Positions 24,867-33,223 are shown, numbered from the stretch's first letter. The stretch: DNA of 64,000 nt from Denitratimonas sp037478135 (GCF_037478135.1 NZ_JBBHDV010000002.1:124001-188000), one strand, 5' to 3'. Notes: generated by a model not told the origin, from the sequence alone. Made by a program: numbers and translations.

Positions 24867-24970
24867 GCGACGGTTTCCATGGGTTCGGGTTCTTCGGTTT
24901 TCACCGGCATCCTGCCGGTGAGCAGATCTTGCACCAGGTCGAACTTCTGAGATTTCAACCCGCTCAACAT
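24863..24970 (-). pseudogene. hsdS C-terminal remnant (type I restriction specificity subunit)
   Basis: The last 35 codons read LSGLKSQKFDLVQDLLTGRM, which matches the usual C-terminal form of HsdS specificity subunits (an L-K-x-Q-K-x-x-L-x-Q-D-L-L-T-G-R pattern). Everything upstream of it is replaced by an abiEii fragment. Its stop overlaps the DUF6932-like start, preserving the old operon joint. Confidence 0.6.
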
Positions 24971-25118
24971 AGCCCCTTCCGAGGGTAACTGCCGCAGTGC
25001 ATCCGCTCCAGTGCGTAGCGGGTGAGCAGTAGGTTGAAGTCGAGCTTTTCGGCGCGGGCCTTGTTGAGCAGTCGGGCGCGAACCGACGCGGCGATGTTGC
25101 GCCCGCTCTTGTCGGGCG
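24964..25118 (-). pseudogene. abiEii/abiGii nucleotidyltransferase N-terminal remnant
   Basis: The minus strand reads GRNIAASVRARLLNKAR and then DFNLLLTRYALERM before running out of frame to a TGA at 24964. That is the standard N-terminus of AbiEii/AbiGii-type toxins (the usual continuation is R-L-L-Y-R-L). About 90% of the gene is missing. It is joined to the hsdS remnant on one side and to a phage portal remnant on the other. Confidence 0.65.
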
Positions 25119-25283
25119 CTGACCCGCGACGAAGTACGCGAGCTGGAAGACAGGCCGGCGATGGGCGGCAATGCCAGCGTGCTGACTGTGCAAAGCGCCA
25201 TGACCACGCTGGACAGTATCGGCACCGCGTCCGATGCGGAACGAGCCCGTGCGGCGCTTCAGGGCTTCCTGGGCGCTGCCTGA
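25119..25283 (+). pseudogene. Phage portal protein C-terminal remnant
   Basis: The plus strand reads LTRDEVRELEDRPAMGG, then VLTVQSAMTTLDSIG, and stops at 25283. This is the usual C-terminal end of HK97-type portal proteins. No other head gene is present. It is followed by a strong terminator. Confidence 0.6.
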
Positions 25284-25321
25284 TCGCAGAGGCTTGCCGG
25301 CACCCAGGTACGCCACCCGAT

Positions 25322-25346
25322 GCCCGGCCACTGCGCCGGGCTTTTT
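25322..25346 (+). terminator. Rho-independent terminator after the portal remnant
   Basis: GCCCGGC-CACTGC-GCCGGGC is followed by TTTTT on the plus strand, 38 bp past the portal remnant stop. Confidence 0.8.
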
Positions 25347-25724
25347 CTGGGGTGCGGGTCGCTGGTGCATCCTCTCAACGTTCGCTCAACGCTTTTGAGG
25401 GGCTACGAAGGGGCTTCCGCCTGCTGTGCGGTCTGATCCGCCTGGACGATGCCACGGCAATGACGGTGTAATGCCACGGCAGTACCGAGCGAGAGTCGGA
25501 CGCCACACAGATGCGCAGTGACGCCGCCGTGCGTACTCACTGAGGACTCACGGAGTGCACATGTGCAGATGCGACGGCAACAGGGAACTTCGCCTTGACT
25601 GCCGTTATAGCGTGGTACAAATGGGCACCAAACGGTGCACCAAGTGCGGGATTCGCGAAAACGGAGAGGCGATCCGACATGTCATGCGAATCGCTGAAAG
25701 CGTTACGGGGTAAGGCTTTGGGGA
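25347..25724. other. Non-coding stretch between element remnants and tRNA-Phe
   Basis: No gene with convincing codon use is seen in these 378 bp. The open frame running leftwards through the tRNA from 25815 is an artefact of the tRNA sequence. The stretch lies on the 3' side of the tRNA, where tRNA-targeting elements insert, but no integrase gene or copy of the tRNA 3' end was found. Confidence 0.5.
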
Positions 25725-25800
25725 TGGTGGCCAAGGACGGAATCGAACCGCCGACACGGGGATTTTCAATCCCCTGCTCTACCAACTGAGCTACTTGGCC
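25725..25800 (-). tRNA. tRNA-Phe (GAA)
   Basis: The minus strand folds as a 76-nt tRNA with an encoded CCA. The acceptor stem is GGCCAAG/CTTGGCC, the D arm GCTC-AGTTGGTA-GAGC, the anticodon arm GGGGA-TTGAAAA-TCCCC with anticodon GAA, and the T arm GGCGG-TTCGATT-CCGTC. All stems pair, with at most a G-T in the T stem. The accessory remnants lie on its 3' side. Confidence 0.97.
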
Positions 25801-26526
25801 TTGCTGCCGGAACAACCGTGGTGGCTGCCGGCCCGCGCGGTGGCGGGAAGCAGGCTATTAGATCGGTTCGGCCAGAAAAGGTCAAGCCTTGGTGGCGAGG
25901 CTGCTGTGTCCAATCGCTGTGGGCCTTTGTTCCGGCGATGAGCGACCCCGCCAGACAGCGAGGAGTTGCACTTGGGAAGCCTCAGGTCAAGTCTTTCAAC
26001 GTCATCCCGGCGGCTTGTTCAGGCGTTCCTTGGGAGGCCTGCCAATGCACCAAGATCAGCGGAGCAAGCCCTTGGGGTGGGCTTTGCTGGGATCTGACTT
26101 GCCAGCGATCAGGCGGCGGGGTTGCAGGGAAAACCTCATCGCGGGCAAGTCCTGCCGCAAGCGCAACAAGCTGGGCAAAGCAACGCCCAACGCGGGGCAG
26201 GGCGAATCCTGTCATGCAAGCCAGGTGGCTGCATGCTGATTGGCGTTCGAGGAGCACCGTTCAAATGCCTGCTCACGCCTGGCGGAGAGCAGCTTCATGC
26301 AGCTGGTGTATTGGGTCTAATCAGTTGCAACTTTGTAAAAGTTTGAGCCGAGTCACTGTTTCTCTCGATTTCACACGAGCTTGTGATAAAGTCCGCCCCG
26401 CTGGAAGGGATCGAATTAACCCTGAAGGCATGGCTGAAGTTGGCTTAGATGGAGCTGGGTGGCGTCAGAACAGGCATTGCCGGCTCTGACCCAACCTGGA
26501 AGCTATTCAGAAACAGGGGGCGTCAA
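25801..26526. other. 726-bp region before the EPS locus, no clear gene
   Basis: Open frames exist on both strands, but none has the strong G/C third-position bias of the neighbours, a family motif or a ribosome site. TGTGATAAAGT near 26390 could be an extended -10 for the first EPS gene. The lower codon bias suggests decayed or regulatory sequence. Confidence 0.45.
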
Positions 26527-27648
26527 ATGTCACCGATGTTGCAAACAGCAATCGGCGGCGCGGGCACGTTTGTGCTGGCAGTGATTTTCATTGTGCTGCT
26601 GTTGCCGCATGCCGGGCGATTGGGTCTGGTGGATCATCCCGCTGGTCGTAAAGCACACGCACAGTCAACTCCGGTAATCGGCGGTCTGGCCATGTTGCTG
26701 GCCTGTGCGCTGACGTTCGTGCTGCTGCCTGGCGATCCTGGCCGGGCTTCGATCGGGTTTGGATTGGCCGCGATCCTGATCACCGTGGTAGGCGCGGTTG
26801 ATGACCGGTACGACATCCCCTGGCATCAGCGCATCGTGGCCCAGATCATTGCTGCGCTCATCATGATCTATGTGGGCGGAATCCGAATCGAACAGGTCGG
26901 CAACGTGTTCGGGTTCGGATCATTCGATCTGGGTGTGCTCTCGGTGCCGTTCACGGTGTTCGCCACGGTGGGCATCATCAACGCGGTCAACATGATCGAT
27001 GGCGAGGACGGTTTGGCCGGTTCCTTGGTGCTGGCGGCGCTCGCCATGATGGGAGCAGCAGCGCTCTATTCCGGCAACGACACCGTGTTCTTGCGGATCG
27101 GGTTCATCATGGGTGCCGTGGCGGGCTTTCTGCTCTTCAACATGCGCCTGCCTGGGCGTGCGCAGGCACGGATCTTCATGGGCAATGCCGGCAGTGCACT
27201 GCTCGGACTCACCATCGCCTGCTTCGCCTTCCGTTTGACTCAAAATCCCGGCCACCCGGTCGGGCCGATCCTGGCGCTCTGGCTCATCCCGATTCCGATC
27301 ATGGATTGCCTGGTGTTGATGGTGCGCCGGATCCGGTCGGGGCGTTCGCCCGCAGCCGCCGACCGTGGACATATCCACCATTTGATGCGCCAGGGCGGCT
27401 TCAGTGTTTCCGCTACCGTTTTCACCCTGGTTGGATTCAGTCTTGCTACTGGCCTGTTGGCGGCCGTGGCCCTGTTGCTGCATGTGCCACAACTGCTGCT
27501 GGCGCTGGCTTTCGTGCTGATGTCCCTGGGCTATTACTGGTTGACCTCGCGCACGGACCGGGCAGTGGCGTTCTTCAGCCATCTGCGCTGGCCGCGCAAG
27601 ACACAGGTTGAGTGCCGAATGGCGGATACGGATAAAGCGCAATCCTGA
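26527..27648 (+). CDS. wecA: WecA/MraY-family undecaprenyl-phosphate sugar-1-phosphate transferase
   Basis: This is the initiating transferase for polysaccharide repeat assembly, moving a sugar-1-phosphate (probably GlcNAc-1-P or similar) from UDP-sugar to undecaprenyl phosphate at the inner membrane. The 373-aa protein has about ten membrane helices. Family motifs are DHPAGRKAHAQSTPVIGGLA near 40, VGAVDDRYDIPW near 95 (the Asp-Asp), NAVNMIDGEDGLAGS near 155, RIFMGNAGSALLG and the cytoplasmic His motif DRGHIHHLMRQGG. The start at 26527 replaces an upstream in-frame ATG that would add 26 non-hydrophobic residues. First gene of the EPS locus. Confidence 0.88.
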   Translation: MSPMLQTAIGGAGTFVLAVIFIVLLLPHAGRLGLVDHPAGRKAHAQSTPVIGGLAMLLACALTFVLLPGDPGRASIGFGLAAILITVVGAVDDRYDIPWHQRIVAQIIAALIMIYVGGIRIEQVGNVFGFGSFDLGVLSVPFTVFATVGIINAVNMIDGEDGLAGSLVLAALAMMGAAALYSGNDTVFLRIGFIMGAVAGFLLFNMRLPGRAQARIFMGNAGSALLGLTIACFAFRLTQNPGHPVGPILALWLIPIPIMDCLVLMVRRIRSGRSPAAADRGHIHHLMRQGGFSVSATVFTLVGFSLATGLLAAVALLLHVPQLLLALAFVLMSLGYYWLTSRTDRAVAFFSHLRWPRKTQVECRMADTDKAQS

Positions 27649-27814
27649 TTGCACGTACAGGCAGCGGGCGGGCAGATGCAATCAGGATGCAACGGTGCAC
27701 AGGCAGATTGATCCGGTAATGACCTCACTGACGACAGGCATGGCTTGCCAAATCCGCACCTGGTCGCTAGCCTGCGCTGGCCGTTCAATCATTGAACACC
27801 CTGGTCCGGCGAGC

Positions 27815-28165
27815 ATGTCCAACGACGAACTCGATATCGCCATCATGCGCCGGCTTGCCGATCATCCACAGGCAAGCCAGCGTGAATTGGCACGTGAGAC
27901 AGGCGTGTCGCTGGGGAAGATCAACTACGTGCTTCGCGCATTGATCGACAAAGGCTGGGTCAAGGCCGGGAGCTTTGCCCGCAACCCGGAAAAGCTCGGC
28001 TACGCCTACCTGCTGACACCACGCGGCATCGAGGCCAAGGCCCGAATGACGCGCGCCTTTCTCGCCCGCAAGGTGCATGAATACGACCGCTTGCGCGCCG
28101 AGATCGAAGCTCTTCGAAGCGAGCTTGATGCCCCTCGGGACACCTCTTCACCGGAGCAGATGTAA
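27815..28165 (+). CDS. MarR-type EPS-associated transcriptional regulator
   Basis: A 116-aa winged-helix regulator of the kind found in EPS loci. The helix-turn-helix is ASQRELARETGVSLGKINYVLRALIDKGWV (given here as ASQRELARETGVSLGK and INYVLRALIDKGW), followed by KLGYAYLLTPRGIEAKARM and a C-terminal coiled helix (HEYDRLRAEIEALRSEL). Its stop overlaps the next start (TAATG), so it is made together with the RfaH-like protein. It probably controls EPS operon transcription; operator sites are not identified. Confidence 0.85.
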   Translation: MSNDELDIAIMRRLADHPQASQRELARETGVSLGKINYVLRALIDKGWVKAGSFARNPEKLGYAYLLTPRGIEAKARMTRAFLARKVHEYDRLRAEIEALRSELDAPRDTSSPEQM

Positions 28166-28704
28166 TGCGTGGAGGGGAGGGGGGCTTGCGATGGTTCTGC
28201 GTGCACACAAAAGCCCGTGCCGAAGCGCAGGCGCTGGAGCACCTGTCACGCCAGCAGTTCGCATGTTTCCTGCCACGCATCCGCCAGATGGCATCGGGAA
28301 TACGCAAGCGCGAGTCAAAAGCCCGGGTGGAGCCACTTTTCCCGCGTTACCTGTTCCTGCAAGCCGACCCGCTGGCGCAGGACCTTGCGCCGGTTCGATC
28401 CACTCGCGGTGTACTTGGGCTGGTTCGTTTTGCCGATCAGCTGGCGCAGGTGCCTGACGACATCATCGGCCGTCTGAAGCAGGACACCGGCCCGGATGGC
28501 GTAATCGAACCCATGCCACCGAGTTTTCAACCAGGTGATGGGGTGGGCATCGTTGACGGCCCGTTGGCGGGTTTGCGCGGTGCTTATGCCCATGACAATG
28601 GTCAACAACGTGCCATCGTGCTTCTGCACCTGCTGGGTGCCGAGCAGCGCGTGGCGGTGCCGCTGGAATTTTTGCAACCTCTCGGAGCAATGCCTGCCGG
28701 CTGA
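28165..28704 (+). CDS. RfaH/NusG-like transcription antitermination factor
   Basis: A 179-aa specialised NusG paralogue. The NGN domain (about 8-110) shows WFCVHTKARAEAQALEHL, FACFLPRIR, EPLFPRYLFLQ and RSTRGVLGLVRF, the standard RfaH/NusG layout. The C-terminal KOW part starts near FQPGDGVGIVDGPLAGLRG. It would load on RNA polymerase and suppress pausing and termination through the long EPS operon. A perfect ops-like element lies 68 bp after its stop, before the next gene. It is translationally coupled to the MarR gene. Confidence 0.88.
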   Translation: MRGGEGGLRWFCVHTKARAEAQALEHLSRQQFACFLPRIRQMASGIRKRESKARVEPLFPRYLFLQADPLAQDLAPVRSTRGVLGLVRFADQLAQVPDDIIGRLKQDTGPDGVIEPMPPSFQPGDGVGIVDGPLAGLRGAYAHDNGQQRAIVLLHLLGAEQRVAVPLEFLQPLGAMPAG

Positions 28705-28771
28705 CGTAGCGCAGGTGCTCGGTTTACAACCAGATAATGCGGGCTTGCGGAAATGCCCTTTGCAATCGCAG

Positions 28772-28783
28772 GGCGGTAGCGTG
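28772..28783 (+). promoter_or_regulatory. ops-like RfaH recruitment element
   Basis: GGCGGTAGCGTG, on the coding strand in the leader between the RfaH-like gene and the first sugar-dehydrogenase gene, is identical to the ops core of E. coli RfaH-controlled operons. Its position (transcribed leader, right after an RfaH-like gene, before a long polysaccharide operon) is what one would expect. A near match occurs by chance elsewhere in this GC-rich window, so context carries much of the weight. Confidence 0.7.
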
Positions 28784-28869
28784 CCAGATTGCAGCCTGGC
28801 GCCCGACCTGTCACCGGGTCACGCCAACAGCCCTTCCATACCTCACTTCATCCTCAAACTGCCAACCCA

Positions 28870-30156
28870 ATGACGCTCACCATTCCTGATCCCCAGACCA
28901 CCCGCATTGCCATCGTAGGGCTGGGCTATGTCGGCCTGCCACTGGCGGTGGAGTTCGGCAAGCAGTACGACACCATCGGATTCGATATCAACACCGCCCG
29001 AATCCAGGAGCTGCGCGCCGGCCATGACAGCACCCTGGAAGTGGAGCCGGAATTGCTTGCCCAGGCCGCGCGCCTCAGCTTTTCCAGCGAACCTGATGGC
29101 ATTGCCGACTGCAACGTTTACATCGTCACCGTGCCTACGCCCATCGACAACGCTCGACGTCCGGATCTGACTCCGCTGCGTAAGGCCAGCGAGTCCCTTG
29201 GCAAAGTGCTCCGGCCCGGTGATACGGTGATCTACGAGAGCACCGTGTTTCCCGGGTGCACCGAGGAGATATGCGTACCGATTTTGGAGCAGGCGAGTGG
29301 TTTGACCTTCAACAAGGATTTCTTTGTTGGCTACAGTCCGGAACGTATCAACCCGGGTGACAAGGAACACCGGGTCACCAACATCCTCAAGGTGACTTCT
29401 GGTTCCACTCCGGAAGCGGCGGATTTTGTCGATGCCTTGTATGCCAGCATCATCAATGCAGGTACCCACAAGGCCCGCAGCATCAAGGTCGCTGAAGCCG
29501 CCAAGGTCATCGAGAACACCCAGCGTGACCTGAATATCGCACTGGTCAATGATCTCGCCATCCTGTTCAACAAGCTCGGCATTGATACCCTGGAGGTGCT
29601 GGAGGCTGCTGGTACCAAGTGGAACTTCCTGCCATTCCGTCCTGGTCTTGTCGGTGGCCATTGCATCAGCGTGGATCCGTACTACCTCACCCACAAGGCG
29701 CAGGAAGTTGGCCACCATCCGGACGTGATCCTTGCTGGTCGGCGCACCAACGACGGCATGGGCGGCTACGTGGCCGACCAGACCATCAAGCTGATGCTGC
29801 GCAAGGGAATCAACCCGGTAGGGGCACGTATTCTTGTGCTCGGGCTGGCCTTCAAGGAAAACTGCCCGGATCTGCGCAATACTCGAGTGGTGGATATTAT
29901 CGAGGCTCTGCGTGGCTACAATACCAGCGTGGATATCCACGACCCATGGGTCAGTGCCGAGCAAGCCCTTCAAGAATATGGCATGAATCTGATTCAGCCA
30001 CAGCCCGAAAGCTACGATGCCGTCGTCGTTGCTGTTGGGCACGACCAGTTTCGTGCTCTCGGTGGTGAAGGTATTAGGGCATTCGGCAAGCCCGACTCCA
30101 TCGTGTACGACGTGAAATATGTGTTGCCTATCGACGTGGTGGATGGGCGCCTGTGA
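28870..30156 (+). CDS. tviB: UDP-N-acetylglucosamine/galactosamine 6-dehydrogenase (TviB/WbpA type)
   Basis: Oxidises the C6 of a UDP-N-acetylhexosamine to the uronic acid with NAD+. The 428-aa product has the N-terminal nucleotide motif IAIVGLGYVGLPLAVEFG, TVPTPIDNARRPDLTPL, YESTVFPGCTEE, GYSPERINPGDKEH and the catalytic cysteine region FRPGLVGGHCISVDPYYL. The start MTLTIPD at 28870 matches the family; an upstream ATG at 28789 would place the ops region inside the gene. First gene after the ops-like site. The sugar specificity (GlcNAc or GalNAc) is not readable. Confidence 0.9.
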   Translation: MTLTIPDPQTTRIAIVGLGYVGLPLAVEFGKQYDTIGFDINTARIQELRAGHDSTLEVEPELLAQAARLSFSSEPDGIADCNVYIVTVPTPIDNARRPDLTPLRKASESLGKVLRPGDTVIYESTVFPGCTEEICVPILEQASGLTFNKDFFVGYSPERINPGDKEHRVTNILKVTSGSTPEAADFVDALYASIINAGTHKARSIKVAEAAKVIENTQRDLNIALVNDLAILFNKLGIDTLEVLEAAGTKWNFLPFRPGLVGGHCISVDPYYLTHKAQEVGHHPDVILAGRRTNDGMGGYVADQTIKLMLRKGINPVGARILVLGLAFKENCPDLRNTRVVDIIEALRGYNTSVDIHDPWVSAEQALQEYGMNLIQPQPESYDAVVVAVGHDQFRALGGEGIRAFGKPDSIVYDVKYVLPIDVVDGRL

Positions 30157-30181
30157 TCCGAACCGGTACTGGAGTGTTTGA

Positions 30182-31536
30182 ATGAAAGTCACTATTTTCG
30201 GTACGGGCTACGTTGGCCTCGTCACCGGAACATGTCTGGCCGATGTTGGCCATGTCGTTACGTGCGTGGATATTGATCAGGCCAAGGTCGATGGGCTCAA
30301 TAGAGGCGTCATCCCCATCTACGAGCCAGGCTTGGAGTCCATGGTCAAAGCCAACCATGCCGATGAGCGCCTGCATTTCACCACTGCCGCTGTCGACGCG
30401 GTCAAGGATGGTGGCATTGTCTTCATTGCCGTGGGAACGCCGCCCGACGAAGACGGCAGTGCCGATCTGCAATACGTGCTTGCTGTGGCGCGCAACATTG
30501 GCAGGCATGTGCAGAAGCCGGTTCTCGTTGTCAACAAGTCCACCGTGCCGGTTGGCACCGCCGACAAAGTCCGCGCCGCGATCGCCGAGGAACTGACCGC
30601 ACGCGGCACCGACATCGCCTTCAGCGTGGTATCCAATCCGGAATTCCTGAAGGAAGGCGATGCCATCAACGATTGCATGCGCCCGGACCGCATCGTCATC
30701 GGCAGTGATGACGAGCAGGCGATCAAGACCTTGCGCCAGCTCTATGCTCCCTTCAATCGCAACCACGACCGCATCGTCCCCATGGACGTGCGCTCGGCCG
30801 AGCTGACCAAGTACGCCGCCAACGCCATGCTGGCGACCAAAATCAGCTTCATGAACGAGATCGCGAACATCGCCGAACGTGTCGGCGCCGACGTGGAAAA
30901 CGTGCGTCAGGGCATCGGCTCGGACCCGCGCATCGGCTGGCACTTCATCTATCCCGGTGCCGGCTACGGCGGCTCCTGCTTCCCCAAGGACGTGCAGGCG
31001 CTCACCCGCACCGCCCAGCAATGCGGCATGCGCCCGCAATTGCTGGAAGCGGTCGAGGCCGTCAACGATGCGCAGAAGAACCATCTGTACGAACTGATGC
31101 TGCGCCATTACGGCAACGCCGACGCCCTGCGCGGCAAGACCATCGCCGTCTGGGGCCTGGCCTTCAAGCCCAATACCGACGACATGCGCGAAGCCTCCAG
31201 CCGCCGCCTGCTCCAGCACCTGTGGGACGCCGGCACCCGCGTCCGTGCCTACGACCCGGAAGCGATGGAGGAAACCCGCCGCATCTTCGGTGATCGCTCC
31301 GACCTGCAACTCTGCGAGACCGACCAGCAAGCCCTGGACTGTGCCGACGCCCTCGTCATCGTCACCGAGTGGAAGCAGTTCCGCAGCCCCGACTTCGCCC
31401 GCCTCAAATCCCGGCTTGCCACGCCGTGATCTTCGATGGCCGCAACCTGTACGACCCGACGCTGGTGGAAAACGCCGGCCTGGCCTACTACGGCATTGGG
31501 CGTGGTCGCTCGGTGCGGTTTCCACGCAATGGCTAA
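30182..31536 (+). pseudogene. ugd: UDP-glucose 6-dehydrogenase, frameshifted near the C-terminus
   Basis: Makes UDP-glucuronate from UDP-glucose. The first frame (30182-31429, 415 aa) has FGTGYVGLVTGTCLADVGH at the N-terminus, VGTPPDEDGSADLQYV, STVPVGTADKVR, SNPEFLKEGDAI and the catalytic cysteine in GAGYGGSCFPKDVQAL. It then stops after LATP. The usual ending VIFDGRNLYDP, then GLAYYGIGRGRS, continues in another frame from 31426 to a TAA at 31536, so one G is missing near 31426. The truncated protein keeps all catalytic residues but lacks the last 36 or so residues. It may be partly active, or this is a sequencing error. Confidence 0.85.
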
Positions 31537-31675
31537 GCGCAAAGACAGGCGGTTGAAGGCGGAAAAGTCCGCTCTCGAAACGCAAGCTGCCGCTCTCATC
31601 GATGCAGAGAAATTCAGTGCGCTTGCGCCCACTGAATTTGATAACCCCAACGACCTCCCAAGAGCCGACCCATGA
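31529..31675 (+). CDS. Small 48-aa basic/acidic protein, partner of the HTH gene
   Basis: Starts at an ATG overlapping the original ugd stop (ATGGCTAA) and ends overlapping the next gene (ATGA). The peptide is lysine/arginine-rich at the front (MAKRKDRRLKAEKSALE) and acidic/proline-rich at the end. No family recognised. The tight overlaps on both sides argue that it is translated, and its placement suggests a two-gene module with the HTH protein. Confidence 0.5.
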   Translation: MAKRKDRRLKAEKSALETQAAALIDAEKFSALAPTEFDNPNDLPRADP

Positions 31676-32208
31676 CACAAGCCAAGGCTGAAATCGCCGC
31701 CATGTTCGAGGAGGTCTGGAACGATGCCGACTTCCATTTCGATATCAAGGCCCAAGAGGTTGCCATCGATCTTGCCCGCGCACTTGAGGAGGCAGGCATG
31801 ACCCGCGTCCAGTTGTGCGAAAAGCTTGGTTGGCAGCCCAGCCGCATGAGCAAGGTACTGGGTGGTGGCGCCAACCTCACTCTCAAAACCCTCTGGCAGC
31901 TTTGCGGTGCCATAGGGCTGGAATACGATGTGGTTCTGCGCACGCCCGAGCAGGATCGGGCCGCCCAGCCTTGGGAAGCTCGTCATCTGGGCAGCGATAT
32001 CCGCCGCTTGCATAGTGGGGCGCAACGCAACCATGCTCACAGCCAGTTCCTGTTGGAGGCAGTGCGCCACGTCAATCAAATGGCGTGGCTGCGTACTGCG
32101 CATGTGCGCCATGTGGCCGGCTCGGGTCGCGTTGCCTGGACTTTCGCGGGATGGAAAAGCAGCAAGTGGCCGCAGATGCCACAGGCAAGGAGTGCTGAGG
32201 CATGGTGA
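31672..32208 (+). CDS. XRE-type HTH protein
   Basis: A 178-aa DNA-binding protein. After an N-terminal helical region, an XRE-type helix-turn-helix is clear: AGMTRVQLCEKLGWQPSRMSKVL followed by NLTLKTLWQLCGAIG (residues about 42-80). This layout is typical of HigA-like antitoxins. The C-terminal 85 residues are not recognised. It overlaps a 48-aa gene and ends 4 bp before the epimerase gene, so it sits inside the EPS operon. It may be a solo antitoxin-type regulator or half of a small module; no known toxin motif is seen next to it. Confidence 0.7.
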   Translation: MTQAKAEIAAMFEEVWNDADFHFDIKAQEVAIDLARALEEAGMTRVQLCEKLGWQPSRMSKVLGGGANLTLKTLWQLCGAIGLEYDVVLRTPEQDRAAQPWEARHLGSDIRRLHSGAQRNHAHSQFLLEAVRHVNQMAWLRTAHVRHVAGSGRVAWTFAGWKSSKWPQMPQARSAEAW

Positions 32209-32212
32209 ACGC

Positions 32213-33223
32213 ATGAAAATCCTGGTCACCGGCACTGCCGGCTTCATCGGCTCCCACGTTGCCATGCGCCTGCTTGAACGAGGCGACGAGGTGATCGGTC
32301 TCGACAATCTCAACGATTACTACGATGTCAGCCTGAAGAAGGCGCGGCTGGCGCGGATCCAGGGGCAACCCGGCTATACGCATGTGCATGCCGATCTCGC
32401 TGATCGCGAGGTTATCGAAACAGTCTTCGCCCACCACAAACCACAGCGTGTCATCCATCTTGCTGCCCAGGCCGGTGTGCGTTACGCCGCACAAAATCCG
32501 CATGTGTACGTCTCCAGCAACGTCACCGGCTTCTTGCACGTGCTGGAGGGCTGTCGCCATCACGGCGTGGAACATCTGGTGTTCGCTTCGACCAGCTCGG
32601 TTTATGGCGCCAACCGCAGCATGCCGTTCTCCGAACACCAGCCTACCGAACACCCGCTTACCCTCTACGCCGCCACCAAGAAGGCCAACGAGCAGATGGC
32701 GCACAGTTACGCCCATCTGTACGACATCCCCTGCACCGGGTTGCGCTTCTTCACCGTCTACGGCCCTTGGGGCCGGCCGGACATGGCGCTGTTTCTGTTT
32801 ACCAAGGCGATTTTGGCTGGTGAACCGATCAAGGTGTTCAACCACGGCCACCACAAGCGCAGCTTCACCTACGTGGATGACATCGTCGAAGGTGTGATCC
32901 GCACCCTGGACAGGGTTTCGACCAAGGATGAAGGCTGGCGCGGCGAGAGCCCCGATCCCGCCACCAGCGGCGTCGCCTCATACCGTATCTACAACATCGG
33001 TAACGAACAGCCGGTGGAGTTGCTGCGATACATCGAAGTGTTGGAACAGTGCCTGGGTCGCAAGGCGCAGATGGAGATGCTGCCGTTGCAGGCGGGGGAT
33101 GTGCCGGATACCGAGGCGGATGTGTCGGCGCTCAGCACCATGGTTGATTACCGACCTCAGATAGGGGTGGATGAAGGTATAGCACGGTTCGTGGAGTGGT
33201 ACCGGGAATACTACGGAGTATGA
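32213..33223 (+). CDS. UDP-glucuronate 4-epimerase-like NAD-dependent epimerase
   Basis: Extended short-chain dehydrogenase that would interconvert UDP-glucuronate and UDP-galacturonate, fitting the ugd gene upstream. The 336-aa protein has the nucleotide motif GTAGFIGSHVA, DNLNDYYDVSLKKARL (typical of uronate epimerases), HLAAQAGVRYA, the Ser in STSSVYG and the Tyr-x3-Lys in YAATKKANE, plus FFTVYGPWGRPDMALF. The start MKILVTG at 32213 is clear. Its stop overlaps the flippase start (ATGA). Confidence 0.88.
   Translation: MKILVTGTAGFIGSHVAMRLLERGDEVIGLDNLNDYYDVSLKKARLARIQGQPGYTHVHADLADREVIETVFAHHKPQRVIHLAAQAGVRYAAQNPHVYVSSNVTGFLHVLEGCRHHGVEHLVFASTSSVYGANRSMPFSEHQPTEHPLTLYAATKKANEQMAHSYAHLYDIPCTGLRFFTVYGPWGRPDMALFLFTKAILAGEPIKVFNHGHHKRSFTYVDDIVEGVIRTLDRVSTKDEGWRGESPDPATSGVASYRIYNIGNEQPVELLRYIEVLEQCLGRKAQMEMLPLQAGDVPDTEADVSALSTMVDYRPQIGVDEGIARFVEWYREYYGV

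Noticed and set aside
25537..25815. Open frame on the minus strand across tRNA-Phe
   Set aside because: Its N-terminal part is simply the translated tRNA sequence; the remainder has no family motif.
25801..26489. Open frame leading into wecA
   Set aside because: Its codon third positions lack the GC bias of neighbours and no domain is visible; the wecA start at 26527 opens directly on a membrane helix.
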